Below, one piece after another: positions 13,695 through 20,739 of a DNA stretch of 21,202 nucleotides; the stretch's first letter is position 1; every line of letters starts with the position of its first letter. The notes beneath the pieces were generated by a model, which saw only the letters and a program-made list of their open reading frames with translations, did no database searches and was not told the origin of the DNA. Origin of the DNA: Candidatus Omnitrophota bacterium (GTDB lineage: Bacteria; Omnitrophota; Gorgyraeia; Pluralincolimonadales; Pluralincolimonadaceae); contig JBAZFB010000021.1 of assembly GCA_041653595.1 (NCBI GenBank), positions 1 to 21,202 on the forward strand. Direction: 5' to 3'. Position numbers and translations under genes: made by a program.

Positions 13695-14817
13695 TTAGTT
13701 TTTCTCCCGCTGAGGCGGGACCTTGCCGGCTGAAAATTTAACATACGCCTCTATCAATTCGTCAAGTTCGCCGTCAATCACCTGGTTCGCCTTCCCGGTC
13801 TCGTATTCCGTCCTGTGGTCCTTTACCATCATGTACGGGTGCAGCACGTAAGAGCGTATCTGGCTGCCCCATTCTATCTTTTGTTTCTCCGAATACATCG
13901 ACTTTATTTTTTCTTCCTGCTCCCGTTGTTTCTTCTCGAAGAGCCGCGCCTTCAGCACTTTCATCGCCGAATGCTTGTTCTTCAACTGCGAGCGCTCGTT
14001 CTGGCACTGGACGACGAGCCCGGTCGGGATATGGGTAATGCGCACCGCCGAGTCTGTCGTGTTGACGCCCTGCCCGCCGGGACCGGATGCGCGGTAGACA
14101 TCTATGCGCAGGTCCTTCTCGTCGATCTGGATATCCGCCTCCTCCTCGACCTCGGGGATGACATCTACCGAGGCGAACGATGTGTGCCGCCTTTTATTCG
14201 AATCGAATGGCGATATTCTGACTAAACGATGTACGCCACGCTCTGACTTCAGGTAGCCGAAAGCATAATCGCCTTTTACCAGCATCGTGACGTTCTTGAC
14301 GCCGGCTTCTTCTCCGGCCAGATAGTCGAGGACTTCAACCTTATGTCCCTTGTTCTGCGCGTAGCGGGTATACATCCTGAAGAGCATCGCCGCCCAGTCG
14401 CACGACTCGGTGCCGCCGGCACCCGCGTTAATGGAAAGTATGGCGCCGGACTTATCGTGCTCGCCCGAGAATAAAGCGGTAAATTCGATGCGGTTTATCT
14501 TGTTCGCTAAGGCGTCCAGGTCTTTTGAAAGCTGGGATATCGAGGCTTCGTCTGAATTTTCGGTTATCTCGGCGAGCCCTGAAAGCTCCTCGAGCTCTTT
14601 GCTGCACGCCTGCCACGGATCAAGGCGGGCCTTTAGCGACTTCATTTCGGCGATTATCTTGTTGGCCTTCTGCTGGTCGTCCCAGAAGCCCGGGGCGGCC
14701 ATCTTCCCTTCAAATCCCGCTATATTCTTCCCTGCGGCATCGAGGTCAAAGATACCTCCGCAGGTTGGCTAATGTCTCTTGCGCCTGCTTTATCCTCTTC
14801 TTAAGCTCCTCAAGCAT
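13695..14817 (-). CDS. prfB: Peptide chain release factor 2, expressed by programmed +1 frameshift
   Basis: RF2 recognises UGA and UAA stops and releases the peptide. The first reading frame begins at ATG 14817 (GGAGGAG five bases upstream) and encodes 23 residues, MLEELKKRIKQAQETLANLR then RYL, before an in-frame TGA at 14748-14746. Skipping the T continues in the +1 frame as DLDAAGKN for 350 more residues, giving 373 in total, the usual RF2 size. The joined protein has the RF2 codon-recognition tripeptide SPF at 202-204 and the catalytic GGQ at 247-249. An ORF caller that starts at the internal ATG (14702) would drop the first 38 residues. This is the first gene of the operon. Confidence 0.97.
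14745..14760 (-). promoter_or_regulatory. prfB programmed +1 frameshift site
   Basis: On the coding strand the site reads CGG AGG TAT CTT TGA C. CGGAGG is the internal Shine-Dalgarno-like stimulator, CTT is the slippery codon, TGA the regulated stop, and C the 3' context. It matches the known bacterial prfB site apart from the exact stimulator bases. When RF2 is scarce the ribosome pauses at TGA and slips to TTT-GAC, so RF2 adjusts its own level. Seen directly in sequence. Confidence 0.96.
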
Positions 14818-14821
14818 AGTA

Positions 14822-14828
14822 CTCCTCC
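14822..14828 (-). promoter_or_regulatory. prfB ribosome binding site
   Basis: GGAGGAG on the minus strand, followed by a short spacer and ATG at 14817. It fixes the start of the short first reading frame of prfB. Confidence 0.85.
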
Positions 14829-14850
14829 GTAACGCATTTACAGGATTAAA

Positions 14851-14879
14851 ATTATACCAGTTTAGGGGGGATAAAACAA
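14851..14879 (-). promoter_or_regulatory. Sigma70-type promoter for the prfB-secA-lnt-...-clpC operon
   Basis: On the minus strand a -35 TTGTTT (14879-14874) is separated by 17 bases from a perfect -10 TATAAT (14856-14851), which is preceded by TGG, an extended -10. Transcription would start near 14844, leaving a leader of about 27 nt before the prfB ATG. I saw no other comparable promoter upstream of the eleven-gene array. The consensus match is seen directly; its activity is inferred. Confidence 0.8.
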
Positions 14880-14908
14880 GCGTAATTGGAGGGTTAATCT
14901 AAGTTCGG

Positions 14909-14982
14909 GCGGGTCCTGCCTGCCGAGCACCTCGCCCGCTCACTATGGTTCGCGGACAAGGGCTCCGTCGGCAGTCACCCGC
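14909..14982 (-). repeat. Long imperfect hairpin in the gap between the ORF6N gene and prfB
   Basis: Read on the minus strand, four helices nest around one loop. GCGGGT pairs with ACCCGC, CTGCCG with CGGCAG, AGC with GCT, and CCTTGTCCGC with GCGGGCGAGG, closing a 12-base loop. That is 25 pairs with small bulges. Two of the pairs in the innermost helix are G-U, which fit minus-strand RNA better than the plus strand. No T-run follows, so it is not a standard intrinsic terminator. It ends about 30 bp upstream of the prfB promoter. It could be a structured RNA, a remnant of a repeat element, or a processed 3' end for the ORF6N transcript. Confidence 0.55.
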
Positions 14983-15018
14983 TTAAACCAGATGGCCAAC
15001 AAAGCCCTGCAACGACAC

Positions 15019-15050
15019 AACGGTCTACGTGCTGTTTATTTGCGACCGTT
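15019..15050. repeat. Inverted repeat just downstream of the ORF6N gene
   Basis: AACGGTC and GACCGTT are perfect 7-base complements separated by 18 bases. It lies 15 bases after the ORF6N stop. No T-run follows on the minus strand, so termination is doubtful. Together with the hairpin at 14909-14982 and a small GGC/GCC dyad near 14995-15006 it makes this 230-bp gap unusually rich in dyads. I see no coding potential in the gap. Confidence 0.45.
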
Positions 15051-15064
15051 CTTGCCTTAAGTTT

Positions 15065-15568
15065 TTACTCCGCTCTAAACCCGATCTGGCGTTTCGGCTT
15101 TTCCGGCGGCTCGAACAGCTCTTTTATGGCCTGAAATACTATCGCAAATTGCTTATCGTATTTTTTCTCCATCGCCTCAATTTTGCGCCTGAGATCTGAG
15201 CTAGTTAATAGCAAATGCCTTAATTGGACAAAAGCGCGCATAATCTGAATATTGGCCATAATAGCGCGTTCACTGTTTAATACGCTTGAAAGCATGGCAA
15301 CTCCTTCTTGCGTAAAAACACGAGGAAGTTTTCTTATGCCGCCCCAACTTGAAATCGCATTTTGCGACATCAAGTTTAGGGCTTCCCCTTTGGTCAGTTG
15401 AAACATGAAATCTTCCGGAAATCTTTTAAGGTTTCTTTTCACTTGTTCATTTAATCTGCCGGTTTTTACTCCATAAATCACGGCTAGATCGCCATCAAGC
15501 ATTACCTTTTTACCTCTGATAAACAAGATTTTCGCCGCTATTACTTGTGCAGAAACTATGCTGGACAT
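15065..15568 (-). CDS. ORF6N-domain protein
   Basis: 167 residues from the ATG at 15568. The ORF6N domain covers about residues 10-95 (IRGKKVMLDGDLAVIYGV, RNLKRFPEDFMFQLT, then WGGIRKLPRVFTQEGVAMLSS), followed by RAFVQLRHLL, a helical region with coiled-coil character at about 122-152, and a conserved-looking PPEKPKRQIGF tail. ORF6N proteins occur in phage antirepressors and as solitary chromosomal genes, and are thought to bind DNA; the function of the solitary type is unknown. The frame is open for 36 codons upstream, but that part is the terminator and leader, and AAGGAGG lies five bases before 15568, so I chose that start. No integrase or other phage gene is near. Base composition is more AT-rich than the flanking core genes. 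Confidence 0.85.
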   Translation of the reverse strand: MSSIVSAQVIAAKILFIRGKKVMLDGDLAVIYGVKTGRLNEQVKRNLKRFPEDFMFQLTKGEALNLMSQNAISSWGGIRKLPRVFTQEGVAMLSSVLNSERAIMANIQIMRAFVQLRHLLLTSSDLRRKIEAMEKKYDKQFAIVFQAIKELFEPPEKPKRQIGFRAE

Positions 15569-15573
15569 AATAT

Positions 15574-15611
15574 CCTCCTTTCTGCATACATATATAGACG
15601 ACAAAAGGAGG
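15574..15611 (-). promoter_or_regulatory. Ribosome binding site of the ORF6N gene with a complementary masking segment
   Basis: The strong Shine-Dalgarno AAAGGAGG (15581-15574 on the minus strand) is an exact complement of CCTCCTTT at 15611-15604, 22 bases upstream in the leader. Pairing would give an 8-bp stem, plus one possible U-G pair, that hides the ribosome binding site. The complementarity is seen; its use in control is inferred. Confidence 0.5.
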
Positions 15612-15631
15612 GGATTTCTTTCAAAAATCTT

Positions 15632-15666
15632 AAAAAAATGTCCCCCTTCCCATTTGGGGAGAGGGA
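15632..15666 (-). terminator. Intrinsic terminator after the AT-rich secreted-protein gene
   Basis: On the minus strand TCCCTCTCCC and GGGAAGGGGGA form a stem of about 10 pairs with one bulge and a short AAAT-type loop, followed after CA by seven T residues. It lies about 40 bp past the stop at 15706, where the murJ-to-hydrolase gene series would end. It also lies in the leader of the ORF6N gene, so transcription from upstream would mostly stop before that gene. Confidence 0.75.
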
Positions 15667-15705
15667 TATTTGTCATTTTAGAACGAGTGGGACGCCAGGC
15701 TATTC

Positions 15706-16689
15706 TTACTTTTTATTCTTGAGCTCCTCCATTCTACCCTTAATGTTTTCTACCGCCCACTTAGACCATTTAATTGTTAATTCATTATTGGACTTAGAAA
15801 GCTTTTCCAAAACTGGTAATATTTGCTCGTCTCCTTTGCATGCTACAAATACCCAAAGCATACGGAGCGTTTCATCAGTTTCCTGAGATAAAGGTTTTTT
15901 TGCTGCATAATGCGAATCGATTACATAAATTAAATATGGTAACAAAATTTGAGCCTGTTTCTCTGGTATGTTACCATAGAAAGGATGCGAACCTAGAATT
16001 TTCAATAGGAGTAATTTGTGACTTTCGTTTGAGTTCTCAATTTGCGAAGCAATAAATCCCAGCCATTGTTCTTGCGTTAGAAGCCAAGACAAAGCGGTCA
16101 ACGCATATTCAAGTTTCTGCTTATTATTGTTCTTTGTTATAAATTCTTCCAAAGGATCTTTTAAATATTGAGGAGAATAGATTTTCCGACCCGCAAAATA
16201 CGGAGAGCAAGCAATCATTGCCTCATATACATCTTCCTTTGTATTAATTTCCGTAATAATAATACCTTGCGAAATTATTTTATCTAACTCTAGACGTAAA
16301 GGCTCAATATTTAAACCTAGCTGAAAATGAATTGTTCTATCCCGTTCGCCTAAATGTACATATAAAGTTGATTCACCTGCATCTATAACGTGCTCTGATG
16401 AAGTTTCTGGCTGATTAAAAAAATCCACGGCTTTAACTAATGCCCTTAAGGAATAAAGTTCATTTTTATCTAGATTAAATTCGTAACTAAAAGACTCCTC
16501 TCCATCCATAATGCATCTTGCATATACAACTCTTGCTTTTCCATCTTTTGTCATAATTAATTCTGAATTTTTTAAAGGCGAGTATCCGCCGCTCCATCTG
16601 TAATGAATAAATGTATCGTTAGATTCTTCGGCATTTGCACTCAAGCTAATAATAAATGACAATAGAACACAAACTATGATTTTTTTCAT
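15706..16689 (-). CDS. Secreted protein of unknown function, AT-rich
   Basis: 327 residues; I do not recognise the family. The N-terminus is a clear signal peptide (MKKIIVCVLLSFIISLSANA, cleavage probably before EESND), so the protein should be exported. Residues about 21-140 look beta-rich (FIHYRWSGGYSPLKNSEL, GESTLYVHLGERDRTIHFQL). From about 150 to the end it is helical, with repeated Leu-rich segments (YALTALSWLLTQEQWLGFI, LPVLEKLSKSNN) that could be HEAT-like. A strong GAGGAGG stands four bases before the ATG, and the gene begins 28 bp after the hydrolase stop, so it may be co-transcribed. It is visibly more AT-rich than its neighbours: 18 of 60 bases are G or C at 15901-15960, against 31 of 60 at 13501-13560 in secA. 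This suggests recent acquisition. Confidence 0.8.
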   Translation of the reverse strand: MKKIIVCVLLSFIISLSANAEESNDTFIHYRWSGGYSPLKNSELIMTKDGKARVVYARCIMDGEESFSYEFNLDKNELYSLRALVKAVDFFNQPETSSEHVIDAGESTLYVHLGERDRTIHFQLGLNIEPLRLELDKIISQGIIITEINTKEDVYEAMIACSPYFAGRKIYSPQYLKDPLEEFITKNNNKQKLEYALTALSWLLTQEQWLGFIASQIENSNESHKLLLLKILGSHPFYGNIPEKQAQILLPYLIYVIDSHYAAKKPLSQETDETLRMLWVFVACKGDEQILPVLEKLSKSNNELTIKWSKWAVENIKGRMEELKNKK

Positions 16690-16717
16690 TTTGCCTCCTC
16701 TTCATTTCCAATAATAA

Positions 16718-17539
16718 TTATTTTATAAGCGCCGTAAATTCTTTGACGGCTTTCCAATAATTATCACCGGCGACCCAGAAGAAATCGTTATGGCCGGCGC
16801 CGTCCACCCATAAACACATCTTCGGCTGATTTGCCTTTTTGAACAAAGCCCGGCCGTGCCAGAAAGGCATTATCGTATCTTTCCTGCCGTGCATTACCAA
16901 GACTGGATAATGGATATTCCCGATCTTCGTTATATTATTAAACCTGTCAAACGGCGCAAGCGGGATCACCGTCCTTACTCTGAACGCCGAGACGCACCCA
17001 CTTTCAATGATCAATCCGGCCGCTTTCTCCTTTGAGGCAAGTTCGACTGCCGCGCCGCTCCCGATAGAGCGCCCCTGGATTATTATACGGCTTGGGTCGA
17101 TCTTTAGGTCGTTGACTAAGTAACGATAAGCCGCTTCGATATCCCTGTAAACGGCCTTTTCCGAGGGCCTGCCCATGCTCGTCCCGTAACCTTCATAGTC
17201 GTAGGATAAAGTCGAAAAGCCGTGGTCCCTGAATAATTCCATTAGCGGCATAAGGTCTCCGACATCTTCGGCATTACCGTGGCTGTATAAGATGACAAAC
17301 TTGGCGTCTTTGGCGGGCAGATATGCTGCGGAGATCCGCACACTATCCGTAACTTTCAGTTTTATGATCCCGGGCCCGTCCTTATAAGACGAGGGGTGGG
17401 GATAGAAGGTCAGGTTGCCGGAAAAGAAGAAAGCATACACAAGCAGTAAGAGATATATTTCGAGTATCGAGATGAGGAATCTCTTTAAGGTAAATTCCCC
17501 GATCAGCAGATGTTTTACCGTCTTTGAATCAAGGGTCAT
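16718..17539 (-). CDS. Membrane-anchored alpha/beta-hydrolase (ABHD17/BEM46-like serine hydrolase)
   Basis: 273 residues. A hydrophobic N-terminal segment at about 20-40 (FLISILEIYLLLLVYAFFFS) would anchor it in the inner membrane. The hydrolase core has the oxyanion-type SHGNAED at 86-92, the nucleophile elbow GRSIG with S158, the acid D221 in HGRKDTIMP, and H250 in GAGHND, a complete Ser-Asp-His triad. The spacing and the YDYEGYGTSMGRPSE segment resemble the BEM46/ABHD13/ABHD17 group, whose members are esterases, thioesterases or peptidases; the substrate here cannot be told. The ATG overlaps the stop of the upstream methyltransferase gene as ATGA, so translation is coupled. Confidence 0.85.
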   Translation of the reverse strand: MTLDSKTVKHLLIGEFTLKRFLISILEIYLLLLVYAFFFSGNLTFYPHPSSYKDGPGIIKLKVTDSVRISAAYLPAKDAKFVILYSHGNAEDVGDLMPLMELFRDHGFSTLSYDYEGYGTSMGRPSEKAVYRDIEAAYRYLVNDLKIDPSRIIIQGRSIGSGAAVELASKEKAAGLIIESGCVSAFRVRTVIPLAPFDRFNNITKIGNIHYPVLVMHGRKDTIMPFWHGRALFKKANQPKMCLWVDGAGHNDFFWVAGDNYWKAVKEFTALIK

Positions 17540-17889
17540 TTGCGCTTAGGCAACAAATCGGCGCCGACGTAAAAAGTCGCGCCCTTCTTTTCCATTGACA
17601 GGAAAAGACGCTTAAGCTCGATGCCGTAGGCATATCCGCCGATCTTTCCGTTCGATTCGATTACGCGGTGGCAGGGGATGAACAACGGCCAAGGGTTGCG
17701 GTGGAGCGCCTGCGCGACGGCGCGGGTGGCTTTAGGCTTGCCGATCTTTTCGGCGACCCACGCGTAGGTGCGCGTCTCGCCGGAGGGTATCTTCATGATA
17801 CACTTATAGACGCAGACTTCAAACTCCGTGCATCCGTCAAACAGCTCGGACTTTTTTACGCCTTTGGACCTTCTTCGTTCTTTTTTCAC
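17536..17889 (-). CDS. ogt: Ogt/MGMT-type methylated-DNA--cysteine methyltransferase, single domain
   Basis: 117 residues, only the C-terminal DNA-binding and active-site domain of the MGMT family. The helix-turn-helix region (GETRTYAWVAEKIGKPKATRAVAQALHRNP) leads to IPCHRVI with the acceptor cysteine C73. Because that cysteine is present it is not the alkyltransferase-like (ATL) type, which has Trp there. It should repair O6-alkylguanine by a suicide transfer. The start appears to be GTG at 17889, overlapping uvrC by 53 bp; the first dozen basic residues are encoded in that overlap and are less certain. It shares a DNA-repair neighbourhood with uvrC. Confidence 0.88.
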   Translation of the reverse strand: MKKERRRSKGVKKSELFDGCTEFEVCVYKCIMKIPSGETRTYAWVAEKIGKPKATRAVAQALHRNPWPLFIPCHRVIESNGKIGGYAYGIELKRLFLSMEKKGATFYVGADLLPKRK

Positions 17890-19123
17890 CGACCAGCGCC
17901 TTTCGCCTCAAAATATGATGGTACCTTATCGCGAACCTATGCGATTCGTCGCGTATCCGCTGTATCAACTGCAGCGCCTTCGATGACGGCGGAAGCGCGA
18001 CCGGCATATCCTTGTCTAAAGTATATATGTGCTCGAAGGTTTTTGCAATACCGATAATTGGGACGCCCTTTAGGCCGGCCGCCTTCATCTCCTGCGCCGC
18101 TGCCGAGAGGTGGCCCCTTCCCCCGTCTATGATTATCAGGTCCGGCGCAGGAAGCTTCTCTTTTAACGATCCTGTATACCGGCGCCTTACCACCTCGCGC
18201 ATCATCGCGTAATCGTCCTGGCCCTCGACCTCGCGTATCTTGAACATCCTGTATTTCGATTTCTCGGGCCTGCCGCCCCTAAACGTGACCATCGAGCCGC
18301 AGGCTTCCTCTCCCTTGATATTGGATATATCGAACGCCTCGATATATTTCGGCTCCTCTTTCAACCCGAGGACAGACCTGAGCTCGCCCAATTGGACCGC
18401 CGAATCGTGCCTCGGCCGTTTCGCTATCATCTCGCTTAAAGCCTCGATCCGGTCGCGGACCTTTCCCGCCTCCTCGAACTTCTTTTCGGCGGCGAGCTGT
18501 TCCATCTTCCCTGATAGCCCCTTTACCAATTCGTTCTTCTTTCCCCCGATAAAAAGGATTATCCCTTTAATATTTTCAAGATAATCCTCCTTCGATATCT
18601 TCCCCTCGGAAGGCGCCGGGCATAACCCCATATCGTGATAGGCGCACGCCCTTTTTGGCATCGGCCTGCACGTGCAGAACGGGAACACTTTCCGAATGGA
18701 TTTTATCGCCGCGCGCAATAGCGCCGCGTCGGTGTACGGCCCGAAATAGAGCGACCCGTCGCTCTTCCTCCCGCGGGCGGTCATTACGCGGGGGAATTCC
18801 TCGGCCATGGTTATCTTTATAAGCGGGTAAGTCTTGCTGTCGCGGAGGTCGACGTTGTATTTCGGCTGGTATTCTTTTATGAGGTTGGATTCGTAGAGCA
18901 GCGCCTCGGCCTCTGTCGCGGTCGGGACCCAATCGATGCCGCTGATATTTTTTACGAGGGCGCCTATCCTCGGGCCGTGGTCTTTTGACCTCTGGAAATA
19001 CGATCGCACCCTGTCGCGCAGCGACGACGCCTTGCCGACGTATAACACTTCCCCGCCGCCGGCCTTGAATATATAAACGCCGGGTTGGTCGGGTATATCC
19101 CTGAGAAATTCAGTGAATTTCAT
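17837..19123 (-). CDS. uvrC: UvrC nuclease, reduced form
   Basis: 428 residues from the ATG at 19123; typical UvrC is about 560-620. An N-terminal GIY-YIG domain (QPGVYIFKAGGGEVLYVGKA, R37) makes the 3' incision. Four cysteines follow (C150, C152, C160, C168) as in the iron-sulfur region of UvrC, then a UVR motif at about 204-236 that binds UvrB. The RNase H-like 5' incision domain keeps D265 (EAFDISN), D303 or D304 (GQDDYA), D335 (IIDGG) and H396 (ESHRF). Compared with E. coli, roughly 130 residues between the UVR motif and EAFDISN are missing, and the protein ends in a lysine/arginine-rich tail instead of the two C-terminal helix-hairpin-helix motifs. An in-frame ATG at 19159 lies inside murJ; the ATG at 19123 gives the standard N-terminus. 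Confidence 0.9.
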   Translation of the reverse strand: MKFTEFLRDIPDQPGVYIFKAGGGEVLYVGKASSLRDRVRSYFQRSKDHGPRIGALVKNISGIDWVPTATEAEALLYESNLIKEYQPKYNVDLRDSKTYPLIKITMAEEFPRVMTARGRKSDGSLYFGPYTDAALLRAAIKSIRKVFPFCTCRPMPKRACAYHDMGLCPAPSEGKISKEDYLENIKGIILFIGGKKNELVKGLSGKMEQLAAEKKFEEAGKVRDRIEALSEMIAKRPRHDSAVQLGELRSVLGLKEEPKYIEAFDISNIKGEEACGSMVTFRGGRPEKSKYRMFKIREVEGQDDYAMMREVVRRRYTGSLKEKLPAPDLIIIDGGRGHLSAAAQEMKAAGLKGVPIIGIAKTFEHIYTLDKDMPVALPPSSKALQLIQRIRDESHRFAIRYHHILRRKALVGEKRTKKVQRRKKVRAV

Positions 19124-19137
19124 CAGGACTGGCGCCC

Positions 19138-20685
19138 TCAGCCTCTCCTTAATATCCATTTCACGAATCCCTTGAACTCTTTCACGTCGAATATGAGGCA
19201 GGCGATAAAGAACGAGGCTGCCCCGGCCGGGATGATAACGGCCAGTTTCGGCACCGGCCTGAGCTGCAGGTTAACGTTGAGCAGGATAAGGACGACGGCC
19301 ATTATGGCGCCCGGAATAGCGGCGCGCACGAACGAGACGAATATCTCTCGGCCGCCGAGCGGGCCTATCTTCTTCCTCAGGAGAAAATACAAAGAAAAGA
19401 AGTTGAAGATGCTGGCGAGCGACGTGGCGAGCGCCAGCCCGTTTACCTTCATCGGGAACATCAATATGAAGTTGAGCGCGGCGTTCAGCAGGAAGACCAT
19501 CACCGCGTTCTTCACCGGGGTCCGCGTGTCCTTAAGCGAATAGAACGCCGAGACGAGCGGCTTTACCCCGGCGTAAGCGCACAGGCCTATCGAAAAATAA
19601 AAGAGCACCGGCGCGGTTATGCTCGTCGAATAGGCGTCGAAAGAACCCCTTTGGAAGAGCGCCCGCACTATCGGCTCTGACAACGCCATAAGCCCCACGG
19701 CCGCGGGTATGGTTATAAAAAAGACCGCCCTGAGCGAGAATGAAAGCGCCTGCTTGAATTTTTCCATCTCGTTTCGCGCGGCGTGTTCGGAGAGCGTCGG
19801 AAGCATCGCCTGGGAGAACGCGGTGCTGAATATGGCCAGGGGCAAAAGCCAGAGCCTGTTCGCGTAATTGATGGCGGATATGGCGCCCTTCCCGACTATA
19901 TCCGAAAGCGAGGCGAGCGCGGTATCCAAGAATACGTTAAGCTGGTATACGCTCGAGCCGAATACCCTGGGCAAAAGAAGCCTGCCTATCTCGTTCGAGG
20001 CCGGATGCTTGAACCTGTCAAAACGCGGCCAGCCCATGCCCATCTTCATTAAAGGAGGCAGCTGGACGGCCAATTGCACTATCCCGCCCAGGAGGACGCC
20101 TATCGCCAGCCCGGTGACCGGCTCCTTCATTAGAGGGCAAATGAAGATCGCGCTCAATATAAAGACTAAGTTCCACAGCGGCTGGCTGAAAGATGTCGCG
20201 CCGAATAACTTCCGGGAATTAAGCACGCCGGTCGCATACGCGGTCAGGCCTATCAGGAAGATATAGGGGAACATCATTCGCGTAAGCGTGACGGTAAGTT
20301 TGAATTTTTCGGGATTGCCGAGGAACCCCCACGCGATGGCCGAGACTATAAGCGGGGCGAAGATAATGCCCAGGAGCGTTATCACGGCCAGGACGATCAC
20401 CATGACGTTGAGGATTATGCGCGCCAGCTCCCAGAATTCCTCTTTGCTCTTGTTGGCGGCATACCCGCTGAGGACCGGCACGAAAGCCGCGTTCGCGGCC
20501 CCTTCCCCGACCAGGTCGCGCCAGAGGTTAGGGATCCTGAAGGCGGTGAAAAAGGCGTCCGCGTACAGCGTGGTCCCGAACATCGCGGCTATGATGATAT
20601 CCCTTATGAAACCCAGGATGCGGCTCGCGGATATACCCAGGCCTATCACTCCCGCCGATTTCGCCAGAGATTTATGTGTTGACAT
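19138..20685 (-). CDS. murJ: Lipid II flippase MurJ (MviN)
   Basis: 515 residues with about 14 hydrophobic segments, the MOP-superfamily pattern. The N-terminal signature SRILGFIRDIIIAAMFGTTL, then ADAFFTAFRIPNLWRDLVGEGAAN, is characteristic of MurJ. It moves lipid II across the inner membrane for peptidoglycan synthesis. AAGGCGGG lies a few bases before the ATG. The gene ends 14 bp before uvrC. Its start codon overlaps the -35 box of the divergent rpsT promoter, so the two genes may influence each other's initiation. Confidence 0.95.
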   Translation of the reverse strand: MSTHKSLAKSAGVIGLGISASRILGFIRDIIIAAMFGTTLYADAFFTAFRIPNLWRDLVGEGAANAAFVPVLSGYAANKSKEEFWELARIILNVMVIVLAVITLLGIIFAPLIVSAIAWGFLGNPEKFKLTVTLTRMMFPYIFLIGLTAYATGVLNSRKLFGATSFSQPLWNLVFILSAIFICPLMKEPVTGLAIGVLLGGIVQLAVQLPPLMKMGMGWPRFDRFKHPASNEIGRLLLPRVFGSSVYQLNVFLDTALASLSDIVGKGAISAINYANRLWLLPLAIFSTAFSQAMLPTLSEHAARNEMEKFKQALSFSLRAVFFITIPAAVGLMALSEPIVRALFQRGSFDAYSTSITAPVLFYFSIGLCAYAGVKPLVSAFYSLKDTRTPVKNAVMVFLLNAALNFILMFPMKVNGLALATSLASIFNFFSLYFLLRKKIGPLGGREIFVSFVRAAIPGAIMAVVLILLNVNLQLRPVPKLAVIIPAGAASFFIACLIFDVKEFKGFVKWILRRG

Positions 20686-20707
20686 TTCCCGCCTTATATG
20701 GTATTTT
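20679..20707 (+). promoter_or_regulatory. Promoter of rpsT
   Basis: A perfect -35 TTGACA (20679-20684), a 17-base spacer and an extended -10 TGG-TATTTT (20702-20707). Transcription would start near 20714, after the ATG at 20698, which therefore cannot be the rpsT start. The -35 box covers the murJ start codon of the opposite strand. Confidence 0.75.
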
Positions 20708-20724
20708 TACAAAATCGTAACTCG

Positions 20725-20731
20725 AAAGGAG
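20725..20731 (+). promoter_or_regulatory. rpsT ribosome binding site that fixes a TTG start
   Basis: AAAGGAG followed by eight bases and TTG at 20740. No ATG or GTG lies in frame at a better distance. Confidence 0.8.
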
Positions 20732-20739
20732 AAACAGGA

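Noticed and set aside
14883..15060. A tRNA or other standard RNA gene in the 230-bp gap
   Set aside because: No cloverleaf, TTCGA-type arm or CCA end, and no match to tmRNA, RNase P or 6S features that I know; only unnamed dyads.
15065..15568. Part of a prophage
   Set aside because: ORF6N is found in phages, but no integrase, structural gene, lysis gene or attachment repeat is nearby.
15568..15640. Own promoter for the ORF6N gene (TTGAAA and TATATA)
   Set aside because: The spacer is 22 bases, too long for a sigma70 promoter, and no better pair was found.
15569..15676. N-terminal extension of the ORF6N protein from an ATG at 15676
   Set aside because: It translates the terminator hairpin and leader; the strong Shine-Dalgarno sits at the ATG at 15568, where ORF6N similarity begins.
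20693..20726. Possible murJ promoter on the minus strand (TATAAG or TACCAT with weak -35 boxes)
   Set aside because: TATAAG overlaps the murJ ribosome binding site and would give a nearly leaderless message; the other -35 match is only two of six. Not strong enough to list.
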